Positions 1 to 9,284 of a DNA stretch of 47,492 bases are shown here, piece after piece. The position numbers were made by a program, and so were the translations under genes. How positions within the stretch are numbered: position 1 is the first letter of the stretch; each line of letters opens with the position of its first letter. The notes below the pieces were generated by a model that saw only the letters and a program-made list of their open reading frames with translations, was not told the origin of the DNA and ran no database searches. This stretch comes from an uncultured beta proteobacterium (GTDB taxonomy: Bacteria; Pseudomonadota; Gammaproteobacteria; Burkholderiales; SG8-39): positions 1 to 47,492 of the forward strand of contig CAIOLO010000117.1 of assembly GCA_903859155.1 (NCBI GenBank), given 5' to 3'.

Positions 1-142
1 GTCTTACTTGCTTGACTTAAATGTGAGCTTTGGGTCAAAAGCTTTTGTATGATGGCACTTGCGTACCACCTGCTTCACCCAGCGCCCACACCTATCGGCT
101 GTTCAATTGTTAAAGAGCAATGTTATTTTCACTACAATTGCT
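1..142 (-). other. rRNA operon leader-like segment (runs off left edge)
   Basis: Read on the minus strand, this stretch follows the tRNA-fMet 3' end at once. It carries a boxA and then a GTGTGGGCGCT block that resembles the conserved leader before 16S rRNA in proteobacteria. No rRNA body is inside the window, so the target (16S, or less likely 23S) is inferred. There is no room for a separate promoter between the tRNA and the boxA. Confidence 0.55.
108..119 (-). promoter_or_regulatory. boxA antitermination element
   Basis: The minus strand reads TGCTCTTTAACA, identical to the boxA of rRNA leaders that loads the NusB/S10 antitermination complex. It lies 24 bases after the tRNA-fMet 3' end. 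Confidence 0.75.
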
Positions 143-219
143 TGGTTGCGGGGATAGGATTTGAACCTATGACCTTCGGGTTATGAGCCCGACGAGCTGC
201 CAGACTGCTCCACCCCGCG
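143..219 (-). tRNA. tRNA-fMet (CAT), initiator
   Basis: This is a 77-nt cloverleaf with anticodon CAT and an encoded 3' CCA at 143-145. Two initiator hallmarks are visible: the first base is C facing A72, so the acceptor stem lacks the top Watson-Crick pair, and the anticodon stem has three consecutive G:C pairs (GGG/CCC flanking CTCATAA). It is therefore the formyl-methionine initiator tRNA and not the elongator. A strong promoter lies just upstream. An rRNA-type leader with boxA lies just downstream on the same strand. Confidence 0.95.
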
Positions 220-224
220 TCCGT

Positions 225-244
225 TTCTGCATCGTTATGCAGAA
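225..244 (-). other. perfect hairpin at 5' end of the tRNA-fMet transcript
   Basis: TTCTGCAT and ATGCAGAA form an 8-bp perfect stem around a 4-nt loop. The -10 box at 250-255 puts the start point near 242-244, so the nascent RNA would begin with this hairpin just before the tRNA 5' end at 219. It may guide RNase processing or protect the 5' end. The function is inference. Confidence 0.5.
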
Positions 245-249
245 CAAAG

Positions 250-279
250 ATTATGACAGAACTATCACGGGCTTGTCAA
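250..279 (-). promoter_or_regulatory. sigma70 promoter for tRNA-fMet
   Basis: On the minus strand, TTGACA (279-274) is a perfect -35 box. It is followed by an 18-bp spacer and a CATAAT -10 box (255-250). The spacing and match suit a strong stable-RNA promoter. No other promoter is apparent before the boxA, so it probably also drives the rRNA-type leader. Confidence 0.8.
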
Positions 280-318
280 ACTTTTGTTGCAGTGCTTTCC
301 AGCGAATCGTTGTTTTTC

Positions 319-1518
319 TTAAATTATTTTTCTTGCGAGAAACGCTTCTATCTGATCTGCCTGGTAACCAATGGACTTGAGCACCTCTTGAGTGTGTTCG
401 CCTAGCTCAGGACCGACCCAATCTAGGTCTCCAGGGGTATCGGACAATCTGGGAATCACACCCGGAACTTTTAGCTTTAGACCGTCGGGCAGGGTGACTT
501 CGCGAATCAAGCCGCGTGCAAGATACTGGGGATCACGGACGATATCGGCAATGTTGTAGGTCTTGCCACTCGGAACCTGTGCAGCATTCAGTTTGGCAAC
601 GACATCATCCACTTCATGCCTGATGGTCCATGAGCCTATGGCTGCATCGAGTTCCTCGACACGTCGACAACGCCCCGCATTGTCGCCAAGCGAGGGGTCG
701 TCCGCCAAGTCTTGGCGTCCAATCAGAGTCATCAGGCGTTTGAATATGTTGTCCGCGTTCGCGCCAATCACCACATGCTGACCATCGGCCGTTTGATATG
801 TATTTGAAGGCACTATTCCGCTGAGCCCGGTGCCGGTTCTTCCGCGAATTTCGCCCAGCATGTCGTACTCAGGCAAGGTGCCTTCCATCATGTTGAAGAC
901 GGCTTCGAACAGGGCCACGTCAATCACCTGCCCTTTGCCACCGTTTGCCGTACGGTGATGCAGGGCCATCAGGGTTCCGATTACGCCATGCAGGGCCGCA
1001 AGTGCATCGCCGATGGACAAATTCATTCGTACCGGTGCCCGATCCGGGAAACCGGTGACATAACGCATCCCGCCCATGGATTCCCCCACGGAGCCGAAGC
1101 CCGCCTGATCGTGCATGGGGCCGGTCTGGCCGAAACCCGACATTCGAAGCATCAGCAATCCAGGGTTATCCCGGGACAATTCAGCGTAACCGAGCCCCCA
1201 TTTTTCAAGTGTTCCAGGTCGGAAGTTTTCAATCACGATGTCGGCGTCACGCACAAGGCGACGTGCGATCTCCTGCCCCTCGGCAAGGCGCAGATCCACA
1301 GTCACCGATTTCTTGTTGCGGTTCTGCACATACCACCACAGCGAAGTATCCCCGTGCATGCCGCGCCATTTTCTCAAGGGATCCCCCTTTCCTGGCGGTT
1401 CCACCTTGATGACTTCTGCGCCAAACTCCGCAAAAAACTTTCCAGCAAACGGCCCTGCGATCAACTGACCGAGTTCAACGACGCGAATGCCCTCAAGAGG
1501 TTTGCGCCTTTCGCTCAT
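319..1518 (-). CDS. CaiB/BaiF family (class III) CoA-transferase
   Basis: This 399-aa protein has the class III CoA-transferase layout: an N-terminal start G-I-R-V-V-E-L, then [10 protein letters not shown] near residues 33-42, and N-R-N-K-K-S near 66-71. The catalytic Asp expected to form the aspartyl-CoA thioester is D171, in S-I-G-D-A-L. Family members move CoA between acids such as formate, carnitine, succinate or aromatic acids, and the substrate cannot be read from sequence. The start codon overlaps the recR stop as ATGA (1515-1518), so translation is probably coupled to recR although the functions are unrelated. The next feature downstream is tRNA-fMet, which has its own promoter. Confidence 0.9.
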   Translation of the reverse strand: MSERRKPLEGIRVVELGQLIAGPFAGKFFAEFGAEVIKVEPPGKGDPLRKWRGMHGDTSLWWYVQNRNKKSVTVDLRLAEGQEIARRLVRDADIVIENFRPGTLEKWGLGYAELSRDNPGLLMLRMSGFGQTGPMHDQAGFGSVGESMGGMRYVTGFPDRAPVRMNLSIGDALAALHGVIGTLMALHHRTANGGKGQVIDVALFEAVFNMMEGTLPEYDMLGEIRGRTGTGLSGIVPSNTYQTADGQHVVIGANADNIFKRLMTLIGRQDLADDPSLGDNAGRCRRVEELDAAIGSWTIRHEVDDVVAKLNAAQVPSGKTYNIADIVRDPQYLARGLIREVTLPDGLKLKVPGVIPRLSDTPGDLDWVGPELGEHTQEVLKSIGYQADQIEAFLARKII

Positions 1519-2120
1519 ACCGGTCTGCGCTCAACCAACGCCTGCGCAAGGGTCCCGGCATCGACATACTCCAGTTCGCCCCCAACCGGAACGCCGCGGG
1601 CAATACGCGATAGCTTGATTCCGCGCCCTTTCAGAATTTCGCCAATGTAATGGGCGGTAGCCTCGCCCTCGTTGGTGAAGTTGGTGGCGACGATAACCTC
1701 TTTTACCTGGCCATCCAGCGCACGTTTCTGCAGAACTTCCAAGCCAATATCCCTCGGTCCGATGCCGTCCAAAGGAGATATACGGCCCATCAATACAAAA
1801 TAGAGTCCCTTATAGGCAAGCGTTTGCTCCATCATGACCAGATCAGCCGGCGTTTCCACTACGCAAAGCTGCGTGGTATCACGCTTGGCTGAGGCGCACA
1901 AATCGCATAAATGCGCTTCGGTGAAGCTGTTACAGCTCGCACAGCGGCGAATAGTCTCGATTGCCCTGCCCAATGCAGCCGCCAATCGCTCGGCTCCCGG
2001 GCGGTCCCGCTGTAGCAGGTAAAACGCCATGCGCTGGGCGGCCTTTGGCCCAACGCCAGGCAGGCACCTCAGTGCTTCGATCAGTTCTTCAAGCGAACTC
2101 AGTGTACCTTGCGATTTCAT
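1515..2120 (-). CDS. recR: recombination mediator protein RecR
   Basis: RecR works with RecF and RecO to load RecA on SSB-coated gapped DNA. The 201-aa length is normal. A helix-hairpin-helix motif ([11 protein letters not shown]) is near residues 20-30. A C4 zinc finger uses C60, C63, C72 and C75. A Toprim domain follows from about residue 82, including V-V-E-T-P-A-D. It lies 70 bp after ybaB on the same strand in the classic dnaX-ybaB-recR order. Its stop overlaps the downstream CoA-transferase start by 4 bp. Confidence 0.97.
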   Translation of the reverse strand: MKSQGTLSSLEELIEALRCLPGVGPKAAQRMAFYLLQRDRPGAERLAAALGRAIETIRRCASCNSFTEAHLCDLCASAKRDTTQLCVVETPADLVMMEQTLAYKGLYFVLMGRISPLDGIGPRDIGLEVLQKRALDGQVKEVIVATNFTNEGEATAHYIGEILKGRGIKLSRIARGVPVGGELEYVDAGTLAQALVERRPV

Positions 2121-2190
2121 GGGCGATCATTCACCGCAAAATGCATGCTGCGCTCCGACGGATCAGCGTATCTGCGCGGTGCAACGCCCG

Positions 2191-2517
2191 TCAGAATAAT
2201 TTCATTCCAGCCGGCATAGGCAAGCCGGCGGTCACACTGGCCATTTTCTCCTGTACCGTGGTTTCGATCTTGCGCACGGCGTCATTGACGGCCGCGGCCA
2301 CCAGATCTTCGAGCATTTCCTTGTCGTCCTTTAGAAGACTGGGATCAATGTTGACCCGTTTAAGATCGTATTTGCAGGTCATCAGGACCTTGACCAGTCC
2401 CGCGCCGGATTGGCCCTCCACTTCAATCGAGCCCAGTTGTTCCTGAACCCGTTTCATGTTGTCCTGCATCTGCTGAGCCTGTTTCATCAGGCCTGCAATC
2501 TGTCCCTTGTTGATCAC
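2191..2517 (-). CDS. ybaB: YbaB/EbfC family nucleoid-associated protein
   Basis: This small 108-aa DNA-binding protein has the family signature: an N-terminal helix rich in [10 protein letters not shown], then [11 protein letters not shown], and a C-terminal M-P-A-G-M-K-L-F. Homologues bind DNA as dimers and may affect chromosome structure or repair. The gene lies between dnaX (40 bp upstream) and recR (70 bp downstream), its usual place, so it is very likely part of one operon. Confidence 0.95.
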   Translation of the reverse strand: MINKGQIAGLMKQAQQMQDNMKRVQEQLGSIEVEGQSGAGLVKVLMTCKYDLKRVNIDPSLLKDDKEMLEDLVAAAVNDAVRKIETTVQEKMASVTAGLPMPAGMKLF

Positions 2518-2557
2518 TGTTGGCTCCGAATTATGTTAATACAGTTCAATAGCCCGA

Positions 2558-4102
2558 TTATTTCGCCGGCTTTATCGACGATTCCACGATGGTCGCGTCG
2601 AACTGCTCGACCAGCCCGCGCACCAACGCGTCCTCACTGATGCTTGCAACTGCACGATCCTGCGCGCTGGCGCCGGCGGTATCGCCGATCTCCAGCGTCA
2701 GGAAGATCTTCCTTCCGATCCGCTCCGCAATGGCGGCGGAGAGCTTTTCCTGATACGCCTTTTCCGCGAGGTGCCTGGACGAAGCGGTAATCCTCAGCAC
2801 CAGCATGTCGTCGAAAAATGATACCAATGCGCATTGCTGCGCCAACTGTTTTGGCAGACCTCCTAACTTCAGCGATTGAAGCATTGCAGGCCAGTCCTTG
2901 ATGTCAGCAATTGCGTCAGCTTGCCTTAGCGCAGAACAGGCCGGACTGGTCGCCGCTGCGGGCGGGGTAACCACTGCAGTTGCCGGCGGACGCGCCCGCT
3001 CAGGTTGCGTGCTTCCGTACTCCGGCCGGAATGCGAACATGCGCAGCAAGGCCATGGTGAAACCTGCAAAACCGTCCGGTGCCAGTTGCAACTCCTGCCT
3101 GCCATGAATGGCAATCTCGTAGAAAAGCTGCAGGTCTTCGGCATCGAATATGCCTGCAAGGGCGACGATCCGTTCCTTGCTGGTATCGGTATCTGGGATG
3201 GCCTGGGGGACGCTTTGCGCCATAGCGGTCTTGTGCAACAGCGACGCCAGGTCCTGCAATGCCCAATCGAAAGATATTGACAGCGAATCCATTCGGGTAG
3301 CCACGGCCAGCGCCGCTGCTGCGTCTGCGCCAGCAATCGCATCTAGAATCTCGAACAGAAAATCGTCATCGACTGTTCCCAGCATTACCCGCACCGCGGA
3401 CTCTGACAATTCCTCGCCAGAGTAGGCGATCGCCTGATCGAGCAGCGACAATGCATCTCGCATGCTGCCCCGCGCCGACGCGGCAATCAACTTGAGCGCA
3501 CCAGATTCGGCCTTGACACCTTCGAGGCCAAGTATCTTGGACAGGTGTTCGGAAATCGAAATTGCCGGCATCTGCTTGAGATTGAACTGCAGGCAGCGGC
3601 TCAATACTGTCACCGGGATTTTTTGAGGATCCGTGGTGGCTAGTATGAATTTGACATGATCAGGGGGTTCTTCAAGCGTTTTCAGCATGGCGTTGAACGC
3701 CGAAGTAGAGAGCATGTGCACTTCGTCGATCACGTAGACCTTGAAACGTCCTCTGCTAGGCGAATACACCGCGTTTTCCAGCAATTGGCGCATTTCTTCG
3801 ACCTTGGTATTGGTGGCGGCATCCACTTCCATAAGATCGACGAAGCGTCCGGCATCAATTTCCGTACACGCTGAACATTTTCCGCAAGGATTCGCAGAAA
3901 TGCCTTTTTCGCAATTGAGGGATTTCGCAAGAATTCTTGCAAGGGTGGTCTTGCCCACCCCCCGGGTACCGGTAAACAGGTAGGCGTGATGCAAACGCTG
4001 CTGCTCAAGCGCATTGGTGAGCGCGCGCACCACGTGGTCCTGCCCCACCAGGGACTCAAAATCACGCGGGCGCCATTTCCTGGCTAGGACCTGATAGCTC
4101 AT
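2558..4102 (-). CDS. dnaX: DNA polymerase III subunit tau/gamma
   Basis: This is the clamp-loader ATPase that loads the beta clamp and, as tau, bridges the polymerase cores. Visible motifs are Walker A (G-T-R-G-V-G-K-T-T, about 45-53), four zinc Cys at 64, 73, 76 and 79, Walker B D-E-V-H (126-129) and the SRC sensor (168-170). The protein is 514 aa, shorter than E. coli tau (643 aa). The missing length is in the Ala/Pro-rich linker and C-terminal region (about 385 onward). No E. coli-like slippery run followed by a hairpin was noticed at the gamma boundary. ybaB and recR follow on the same strand, and the 4.5S RNA lies upstream. Confidence 0.96.
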   Translation of the reverse strand: MSYQVLARKWRPRDFESLVGQDHVVRALTNALEQQRLHHAYLFTGTRGVGKTTLARILAKSLNCEKGISANPCGKCSACTEIDAGRFVDLMEVDAATNTKVEEMRQLLENAVYSPSRGRFKVYVIDEVHMLSTSAFNAMLKTLEEPPDHVKFILATTDPQKIPVTVLSRCLQFNLKQMPAISISEHLSKILGLEGVKAESGALKLIAASARGSMRDALSLLDQAIAYSGEELSESAVRVMLGTVDDDFLFEILDAIAGADAAAALAVATRMDSLSISFDWALQDLASLLHKTAMAQSVPQAIPDTDTSKERIVALAGIFDAEDLQLFYEIAIHGRQELQLAPDGFAGFTMALLRMFAFRPEYGSTQPERARPPATAVVTPPAAATSPACSALRQADAIADIKDWPAMLQSLKLGGLPKQLAQQCALVSFFDDMLVLRITASSRHLAEKAYQEKLSAAIAERIGRKIFLTLEIGDTAGASAQDRAVASISEDALVRGLVEQFDATIVESSIKPAK

Positions 4103-4128
4103 GGGCTTTCATTCTAAGGGAAGTTCTG

Positions 4129-4151
4129 AACAAGGGGACATGCCCCTTGTT
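4129..4151. repeat. REP-like palindrome, copy 1
   Basis: AACAAGGGG and CCCCTTGTT form a 9-bp perfect stem around a 5-nt loop. It lies between the dnaX start and the 4.5S RNA gene. A related palindrome in the same orientation, with similar 3' flank (TTATTTCCCC here, GCATATCCCC there), lies at 6815-6834. It could also act as a transcript hairpin in the dnaX leader. Confidence 0.5.
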
Positions 4152-4218
4152 ATTTCCCCCACCTCGATGCAACTTCGGCGCACCGATCCTGGAGAACATT
4201 CTCCAGGTTCGAAAAAGG

Positions 4219-4317
4219 GTGGCGAGCCTGACCCCCGGCACTTGCAGTAAGTAGCTGTGGCTGCTTCCTTCCGGACCTGACCAGATTCACCACGCTGCAA
4301 TGCGGGGAGGCCCGCCA
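4219..4317 (-). ncRNA. ffs: signal recognition particle RNA (4.5S, small bacterial type)
   Basis: On the minus strand, the GGTCAGGTCC / GGAAGGAAGCAGCC block is the invariant SRP domain IV with its GGAA tetraloop, the binding site for Ffh and FtsY. The flanks pair into the long closing helix (GGCGGGCC at the 5' end, GGCTCGCC at the 3' end). The size, about 99 nt, fits the Alu-less gammaproteobacterial/betaproteobacterial type. Ends are estimated from pairing. The gene lies between parC and dnaX on the same strand. Confidence 0.92.
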
Positions 4318-4386
4318 AAAGCACTCTAGCACACGTCAGGGAAGCAACCTCCTGGAATTATTGCCCTCCGGCATATATTTTCCGGG

Positions 4387-6792
4387 CTAATGCGCAAATC
4401 CGCTGGGCTTCAGTTTATCGGGAAGCACACGCCCCATGCGCGCGCGTCGGCCGAAATAGTGCTCAAACTTGGCTCCCGAAATATCGACGGTTTTTTCCTT
4501 GCCAGCCCTGCCGCTACCAGCGACTTTCAAGGACTTCCCGGATATCGTGGTTGCGGCAACCAGGATCTCCCCATCGTCCAGCCCCATCAGGATGACCCCG
4601 CGGCCACGCGCTACCGAGCGCATCTCGCCAATCTCGAATATCAACAACCTGCCTCCCGCCGAAAGCGACGCCACCATGGCGGCCGAAGACTCCTCATAGA
4701 CCACCGGCGCAACCGGCACCTCGCCGGCTTCGAGCGTCATGAACTCGCGTCCGGCTTTGCGATTGGAAACCATGTCCGCGAGTTTGCACAGGAAGCCATA
4801 CCCCCCGCTTGACGCAACCATTACAGGCAGGTCGTTCCTGCCGGCCAGCGCATAGAGAATGCGTGCCCCGTTCTGCACATCCACAAGCGACGAGGCAGGC
4901 GCTCCGTCTCCCCGGCCGGGCGGCAGGTCTGATGCGGTTATCGAATAGGCCCGCCCCCCGGAATCGAGGAACACTACCGCGTCCACCGTGCGGCATTTGA
5001 GCAGGCTCAACAGGCTGTCACCCTCCTTGAAGGACAGTCCGCTGGGGTCCACTTCCCAACCCTGCCTGGTGCGAACCCACCCGTTTCTGGAAAAGATGAC
5101 GGTCATCGGCTCGTCTATTATCGGCGTTTCCAGCATCGCCTTTTCCGACTCCTCGATAATTGTCCGCCGCTTGTCGCCAAAGGTCTTCTGATCGGCCTCG
5201 ATCTCCTCGACTACAAGGTCCTCGAGCGCCTTGCGGCTCTTGAGGATCCTTTCGAGGCCTTTTTGTTCCTTGCCAAGGCCCTCCAGTTCCTGCTCCACCT
5301 TGATATGCTCAAGCTTTGCGAGTTGGCGCAGACGCATATCGAGAATGTCATCGGCCTGGCGCTCGGTGAGCTTGAAGGCCTTGATTAACTCGGCCCTGGG
5401 CTCGTCGGCATTGCGTATGATCTTGATGACCTTGTCGACGTTCAGAAGAACGATCAACCGGCCTTCGAGAACGTGAATCCGATCCAGCACCTTGTCCAAT
5501 CGGAACTTGGTTCGCCGAGTCACCGTGATCAGACGGAATTCAATCCACTCCGAAATGATCTGGCGCAGATTCTTGCTCGCCGGACGGCCATCCAGCCCCA
5601 CCATCACCAGATTGATGGAAATATTGGTTTCCAGACTGGTCTTCGCCAGCAACAGCTGGCCGAACTCGTCTTCATCTATACGCGATGTTTTCGGCTCAAA
5701 TACCAGCCTCACCGGATGATTTCTGTCGGATTCGTCACGTGCCCGGTCCAGCATCGAAAGCATCAACTGCTTTTCGCGCTGCTGCTCGGGGGTCAGCGAT
5801 TTTTTTCCAGACCTGGGCTGCGGATTGGTAATCGACTCGATTTCCTCGAGTACCTTGCGCGCGGAGGTACCTGGCGGCAATTCATGAACCACCCATTGCC
5901 ATTGCCCCCTTGCCAGCCGTTCGATCGTCCATTTCGCCCGCACGCGCAAGGACCCTCTTCCGCTGGCGTAGGCCTCGCGGACCTCCGTCCGCGGCGTAAT
6001 GATCTGGGCGCCGCCAGGAAAATCCGGTCCCTTGATGTATTTCATGATGCCGGCAACCGAAATTTCCGGATCGCGAATCATGGCAATGGTCGCAGAGGCC
6101 ACTTCGTTCAGGTTGTGGCAGGGAATTTCCGTGGCCATTCCGACGGCTATCCCGGATGCCCCGTTGAGCAATGCCACCGGCAGGCGCGCAGGCAGTTGCT
6201 GCGGTTCCTGCAGACTGCCATCGTAATTGGGCGAAAAATCGACCGTGCCGCTATCGAGTTCGCCGAGCAGCACTTCGGCGAACCGGGTAAGGCGAGCTTC
6301 CGTGTACCGCATCGCGGCAGGCTCATCACCATCGCGCGAACCGAAATTACCTTCGCCATCCACCAGCGGATAACGCATGGTGAAATCCTGCGAAATCCGC
6401 ACCATCGCCGCATAGACCGACGCATCTCCGTGCGGATGAAATTTACCCAGGACATCGCCGACCACCCGCGCCGACTTCTTGCGCGGGGTCCCGGCGCGCC
6501 CGCCCATCTCCCACATGGCGTAAAGAATGCGCGCCTGCACCGGCTTCTGCCCGTCGGTAACGCGCGGCAGCGCGCGATCCTTTACCGTGGCTATTGCGTA
6601 CTGCAGGTATTGCGTCGACGCATAGCGCCCCAGCGGCAGCACATCGCCGTATTCGCCCGACATCGGGGCAAATCGGGCCGGCGGTTCGCCACTGCCACTG
6701 CCGCCGTTGTGCACGACCGGAGCCGCAGGCATGATCTCCTTTTCCTTCACATCCACCGCTATTCCTTCGAACAAATCTTTCTGGTTGCCCAT
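4387..6792 (-). CDS. parC: DNA topoisomerase IV subunit A
   Basis: ParC cleaves and rejoins DNA to decatenate daughter chromosomes as a ParC2ParE2 tetramer. The active-site Tyr is Y163 in [10 protein letters not shown]. The 801-aa protein has about 40 extra N-terminal residues compared with E. coli ParC. A coiled-coil gate lies around 430-530 and the C-terminal domain around 560-780. In the quinolone-binding segment [10 protein letters not shown], the residues at the E. coli S80 and E84 positions are A124 and A128. parE lies 110 bp upstream on the same strand, so the two are probably co-transcribed. The start has a poor Shine-Dalgarno sequence and a nearby alternative is possible. Confidence 0.95.
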   Translation of the reverse strand: MGNQKDLFEGIAVDVKEKEIMPAAPVVHNGGSGSGEPPARFAPMSGEYGDVLPLGRYASTQYLQYAIATVKDRALPRVTDGQKPVQARILYAMWEMGGRAGTPRKKSARVVGDVLGKFHPHGDASVYAAMVRISQDFTMRYPLVDGEGNFGSRDGDEPAAMRYTEARLTRFAEVLLGELDSGTVDFSPNYDGSLQEPQQLPARLPVALLNGASGIAVGMATEIPCHNLNEVASATIAMIRDPEISVAGIMKYIKGPDFPGGAQIITPRTEVREAYASGRGSLRVRAKWTIERLARGQWQWVVHELPPGTSARKVLEEIESITNPQPRSGKKSLTPEQQREKQLMLSMLDRARDESDRNHPVRLVFEPKTSRIDEDEFGQLLLAKTSLETNISINLVMVGLDGRPASKNLRQIISEWIEFRLITVTRRTKFRLDKVLDRIHVLEGRLIVLLNVDKVIKIIRNADEPRAELIKAFKLTERQADDILDMRLRQLAKLEHIKVEQELEGLGKEQKGLERILKSRKALEDLVVEEIEADQKTFGDKRRTIIEESEKAMLETPIIDEPMTVIFSRNGWVRTRQGWEVDPSGLSFKEGDSLLSLLKCRTVDAVVFLDSGGRAYSITASDLPPGRGDGAPASSLVDVQNGARILYALAGRNDLPVMVASSGGYGFLCKLADMVSNRKAGREFMTLEAGEVPVAPVVYEESSAAMVASLSAGGRLLIFEIGEMRSVARGRGVILMGLDDGEILVAATTISGKSLKVAGSGRAGKEKTVDISGAKFEHYFGRRARMGRVLPDKLKPSGFAH

Positions 6793-6814
6793 TGCGAATT
6801 ACATCATCTGTGAT

Positions 6815-6834
6815 CAAGGGGGCTTGCCCCCTTG
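6815..6834. repeat. REP-like palindrome, copy 2
   Basis: CAAGGGGG and CCCCCTTG form a perfect 8-bp stem with loop CTTG, in the gap between parE and parC. It resembles the palindrome at 4129-4151. It lacks a U tract for the parE transcript, so it is a weak terminator candidate at best. Confidence 0.45.
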
Positions 6835-6902
6835 CATATCCCCGACATCAGGGGAAACGTTAAATGAATTCTGACTCGAATAAACACTTGTACGGCGTTT
6901 CC

Positions 6903-8891
6903 TCAGGAGATATCCGCGTCGACGAGATTGCCGAATGCCTCCATCCATTCCCGTCTTTGCGAGGCATTTTCCTTGGCCATCATCATGTTGAAAACATCCC
7001 GATCGGGCTCCTCCAGATTGTCACCAAGGCTGACCGGCAACATGCGGCGCGTATCGGGATTGAGCGTGGTTTCCCACAGTTGCTCCGGGCTCATTTCGCC
7101 AAGACCCTTGAACCGGCTCACGGCCCAGCTATCGGGTTTGACACCTTCATCCACCAGCTTTTCCTCGAATGCGGCAAGTTCGGCTGCATCAAGCGCATAA
7201 ATCTTTCGCGCCGGCTTACCCTTACCGGCGGATGGCACGTCGATTCGAAACAGGGGGGGTTGTGCCACGTAGACGTTTCCGCCATCGATCAGCTTTGGGA
7301 AATGTCGGAAGAACAAAGTCAACAACAGCACCTGGATATGCGCGCCATCAACGTCGGCATCAGCCAGTATCACAATCTTGCGATAGCGCAAGCCGCTCAA
7401 ATCCGCGGTTTCGGCGCTATGGGGCTCGACACCAATCGCCAGGGCAATTGCCTCGATTTCTTTATTGGCAAACAATGCGCCCGAATCGTCCTGCCAGGTA
7501 TTTTTCGGCTTGCCTTTGAGCGGCAGGACCGCCTGAAATTCCTTGTCGCGAGCCTGTTTGGCCGAACCTCCCGCCGAATCACCCTCGACAATGAACAGTT
7601 CATTGCGGTCTGGATCATCGGAGGCGCAATCGGTCAACTTCCCCGGAAGCACCGCAACGCCGGAGCTCTTGCGCCGTTCAACCTTTTGGGCGGCCCGGCT
7701 GCGCGCAAGCGCCTGGCGTATGACAAGTTCGGCTATCCGCTTGCCTTCGCCAACATGCTGATTCAGCCATAATTCGAATGGATCGCGCACCATCTGCGCC
7801 ACCAGTTTGACCGCGTCACGCGATATCAGCTCGTTTTTCACCTGCCCCTTGAACTGCGGATCGAGCATCTTGACCGACAGCACGTAGGACGCACGCGACC
7901 AGACGTCCTCCGGGACCAGCTTCAATCCGCGCTGGCTCATAGCATGCAACTCGATGAAATTTCGAATAGCGTTGTAGACGCCCTCCCTCAGCCCAGAGAC
8001 ATGCGTGCCGCCATGCCGCGTCGGAATCATGTTGACGTACGCCTCTGCGACAACCTCGCTCTCAGCAGTCCACGCTATCGCCCAAAGTGCACCCTCGCCT
8101 TCGGCAAAGTTATCCGATTCCGATTGTGCGGTGACGTAGCGTTCGCCGAAAAAAGTTTCGGCGACCGGCTCATTGCCGGATATTGCGCTGGCAAAATATC
8201 CCTTGATGCCTTCCGGAAAATGCCAGGTGGTGGTCTCGACCTTCCCGGCCTTTTCCACGCCAAGGGTAAAACGCACCCCTGGCAGGAGCATGGCCTTCGC
8301 GCGCAGCAGTAAGGCAATGTCCTGATGGATGATTTTCGGCGTATCGAAGTAATTCGGATCGGGCCAGAAACGTATGCGGGTGCCGGATTCACGGGGACCG
8401 GCGGTGCGCAGCTTTTTCAACGGCTCCTTAACCTTGCCGTTTTCCGCGAACACCAACCGGTGCACGGCGCCATCGCGCGTGACTTCCACTTCGAGACGCG
8501 TCGACAGCGCATTGGTGACGCAGATGCCGACACCATGCAAGCCACCGGCGATGCGGTAAGCGGCGTCCTTATCGGTCTTGCGAAATTTCCCGCCGGAATG
8601 CAGTGTGGTAAAAATCACCTGCACCGCCGGCACTTTCTTTTTGGGATGGATATCCACTGGTATGCCGCGACCGTCATCCTCGACTGTCGCCGAGCCGTCT
8701 TCATGCAGCACTACCGATATCGACTTCGCGAATCCTGCCAGCCCCTCGTCCGAGGCATTGTCAATGACCTCGACCAGCGCATGGTTGGGGTTGGCCGGGT
8801 CGGTATACATCCCAGGCCGATGCAGGATCGGGGAAAGATCCTCAAGAATTTCAATGTCTTCGGCGCTATAACCCCTAGATTTTGTAGCCAT
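6903..8891 (-). CDS. parE: DNA topoisomerase IV subunit B
   Basis: ParE is the ATPase half of topoisomerase IV. The GHKL ATPase motifs are visible: E-V-I-D-N-A-S-D-E, D-D-G-R-G-I-P and G-G-L-H-G-V-G. The Toprim metal site is F-I-V-E-G-D-S-A-G-G and D-A-D-V-D-G-A-H-I. The length from the chosen ATG is 662 aa, against 630 in E. coli. An in-frame GTG at 8906 would add five residues (M-D-F-R-G), but its upstream sequence is no better. parC follows 110 bp downstream. Confidence 0.95.
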   Translation of the reverse strand: MATKSRGYSAEDIEILEDLSPILHRPGMYTDPANPNHALVEVIDNASDEGLAGFAKSISVVLHEDGSATVEDDGRGIPVDIHPKKKVPAVQVIFTTLHSGGKFRKTDKDAAYRIAGGLHGVGICVTNALSTRLEVEVTRDGAVHRLVFAENGKVKEPLKKLRTAGPRESGTRIRFWPDPNYFDTPKIIHQDIALLLRAKAMLLPGVRFTLGVEKAGKVETTTWHFPEGIKGYFASAISGNEPVAETFFGERYVTAQSESDNFAEGEGALWAIAWTAESEVVAEAYVNMIPTRHGGTHVSGLREGVYNAIRNFIELHAMSQRGLKLVPEDVWSRASYVLSVKMLDPQFKGQVKNELISRDAVKLVAQMVRDPFELWLNQHVGEGKRIAELVIRQALARSRAAQKVERRKSSGVAVLPGKLTDCASDDPDRNELFIVEGDSAGGSAKQARDKEFQAVLPLKGKPKNTWQDDSGALFANKEIEAIALAIGVEPHSAETADLSGLRYRKIVILADADVDGAHIQVLLLTLFFRHFPKLIDGGNVYVAQPPLFRIDVPSAGKGKPARKIYALDAAELAAFEEKLVDEGVKPDSWAVSRFKGLGEMSPEQLWETTLNPDTRRMLPVSLGDNLEEPDRDVFNMMMAKENASQRREWMEAFGNLVDADIS

Positions 8892-9284
8892 ACCCCGGAA
8901 ATCCACCAGCTATTGTGAAATCGGGCGAGATAATACTCCCCTCGTGCCGCCTGCGCAGCCCGATACGTCCGCAAGAATCGGATTTCCCGCCCTTTGCGGC
9001 GCAATTGATCGCGGCACCCGGCTCAAGCGCCACGCTCAAAATGGATTGAAGCCATTACACCTGCTCTACTGGGTGAAAAATACCTGTTTCGATTGGGGGG
9101 GAATATTGCTGGAATGCCTGGATCGACGCAACCGACCGAACCATGCCGCAAAATCGCATCCCTTTTGCCGCACGCCGGCATCCCCCAAACTCGGCGAGCG
9201 CAAGCGCTGCCTGCCTATTACAATCTGCGCCCGAAGCACTGCGCGGGGCACCAGGTCGCAGCATCACAATTCTGGAGAATGAAC
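8892..9284. other. divergent intergenic region, no gene recognised
   Basis: This stretch of about 390 bp separates the minus-strand parE from the plus-strand hydantoinase-B gene and must hold both promoters. No convincing protein, RNA or strong promoter pair was seen. Only a Shine-Dalgarno GGAG at 9274-9277 is clear. Confidence 0.5.

Noticed and set aside
3612-3622. Programmed frameshift site for gamma in dnaX (A6 run near the SRC motif)
   Set aside because: It lies in the ATPase domain near residue 160, not near the gamma boundary, and has no downstream signal.
5473-6813. 446-codon open frame on the plus strand
   Set aside because: It is antisense to parC, has no domain features and has no plausible start context.
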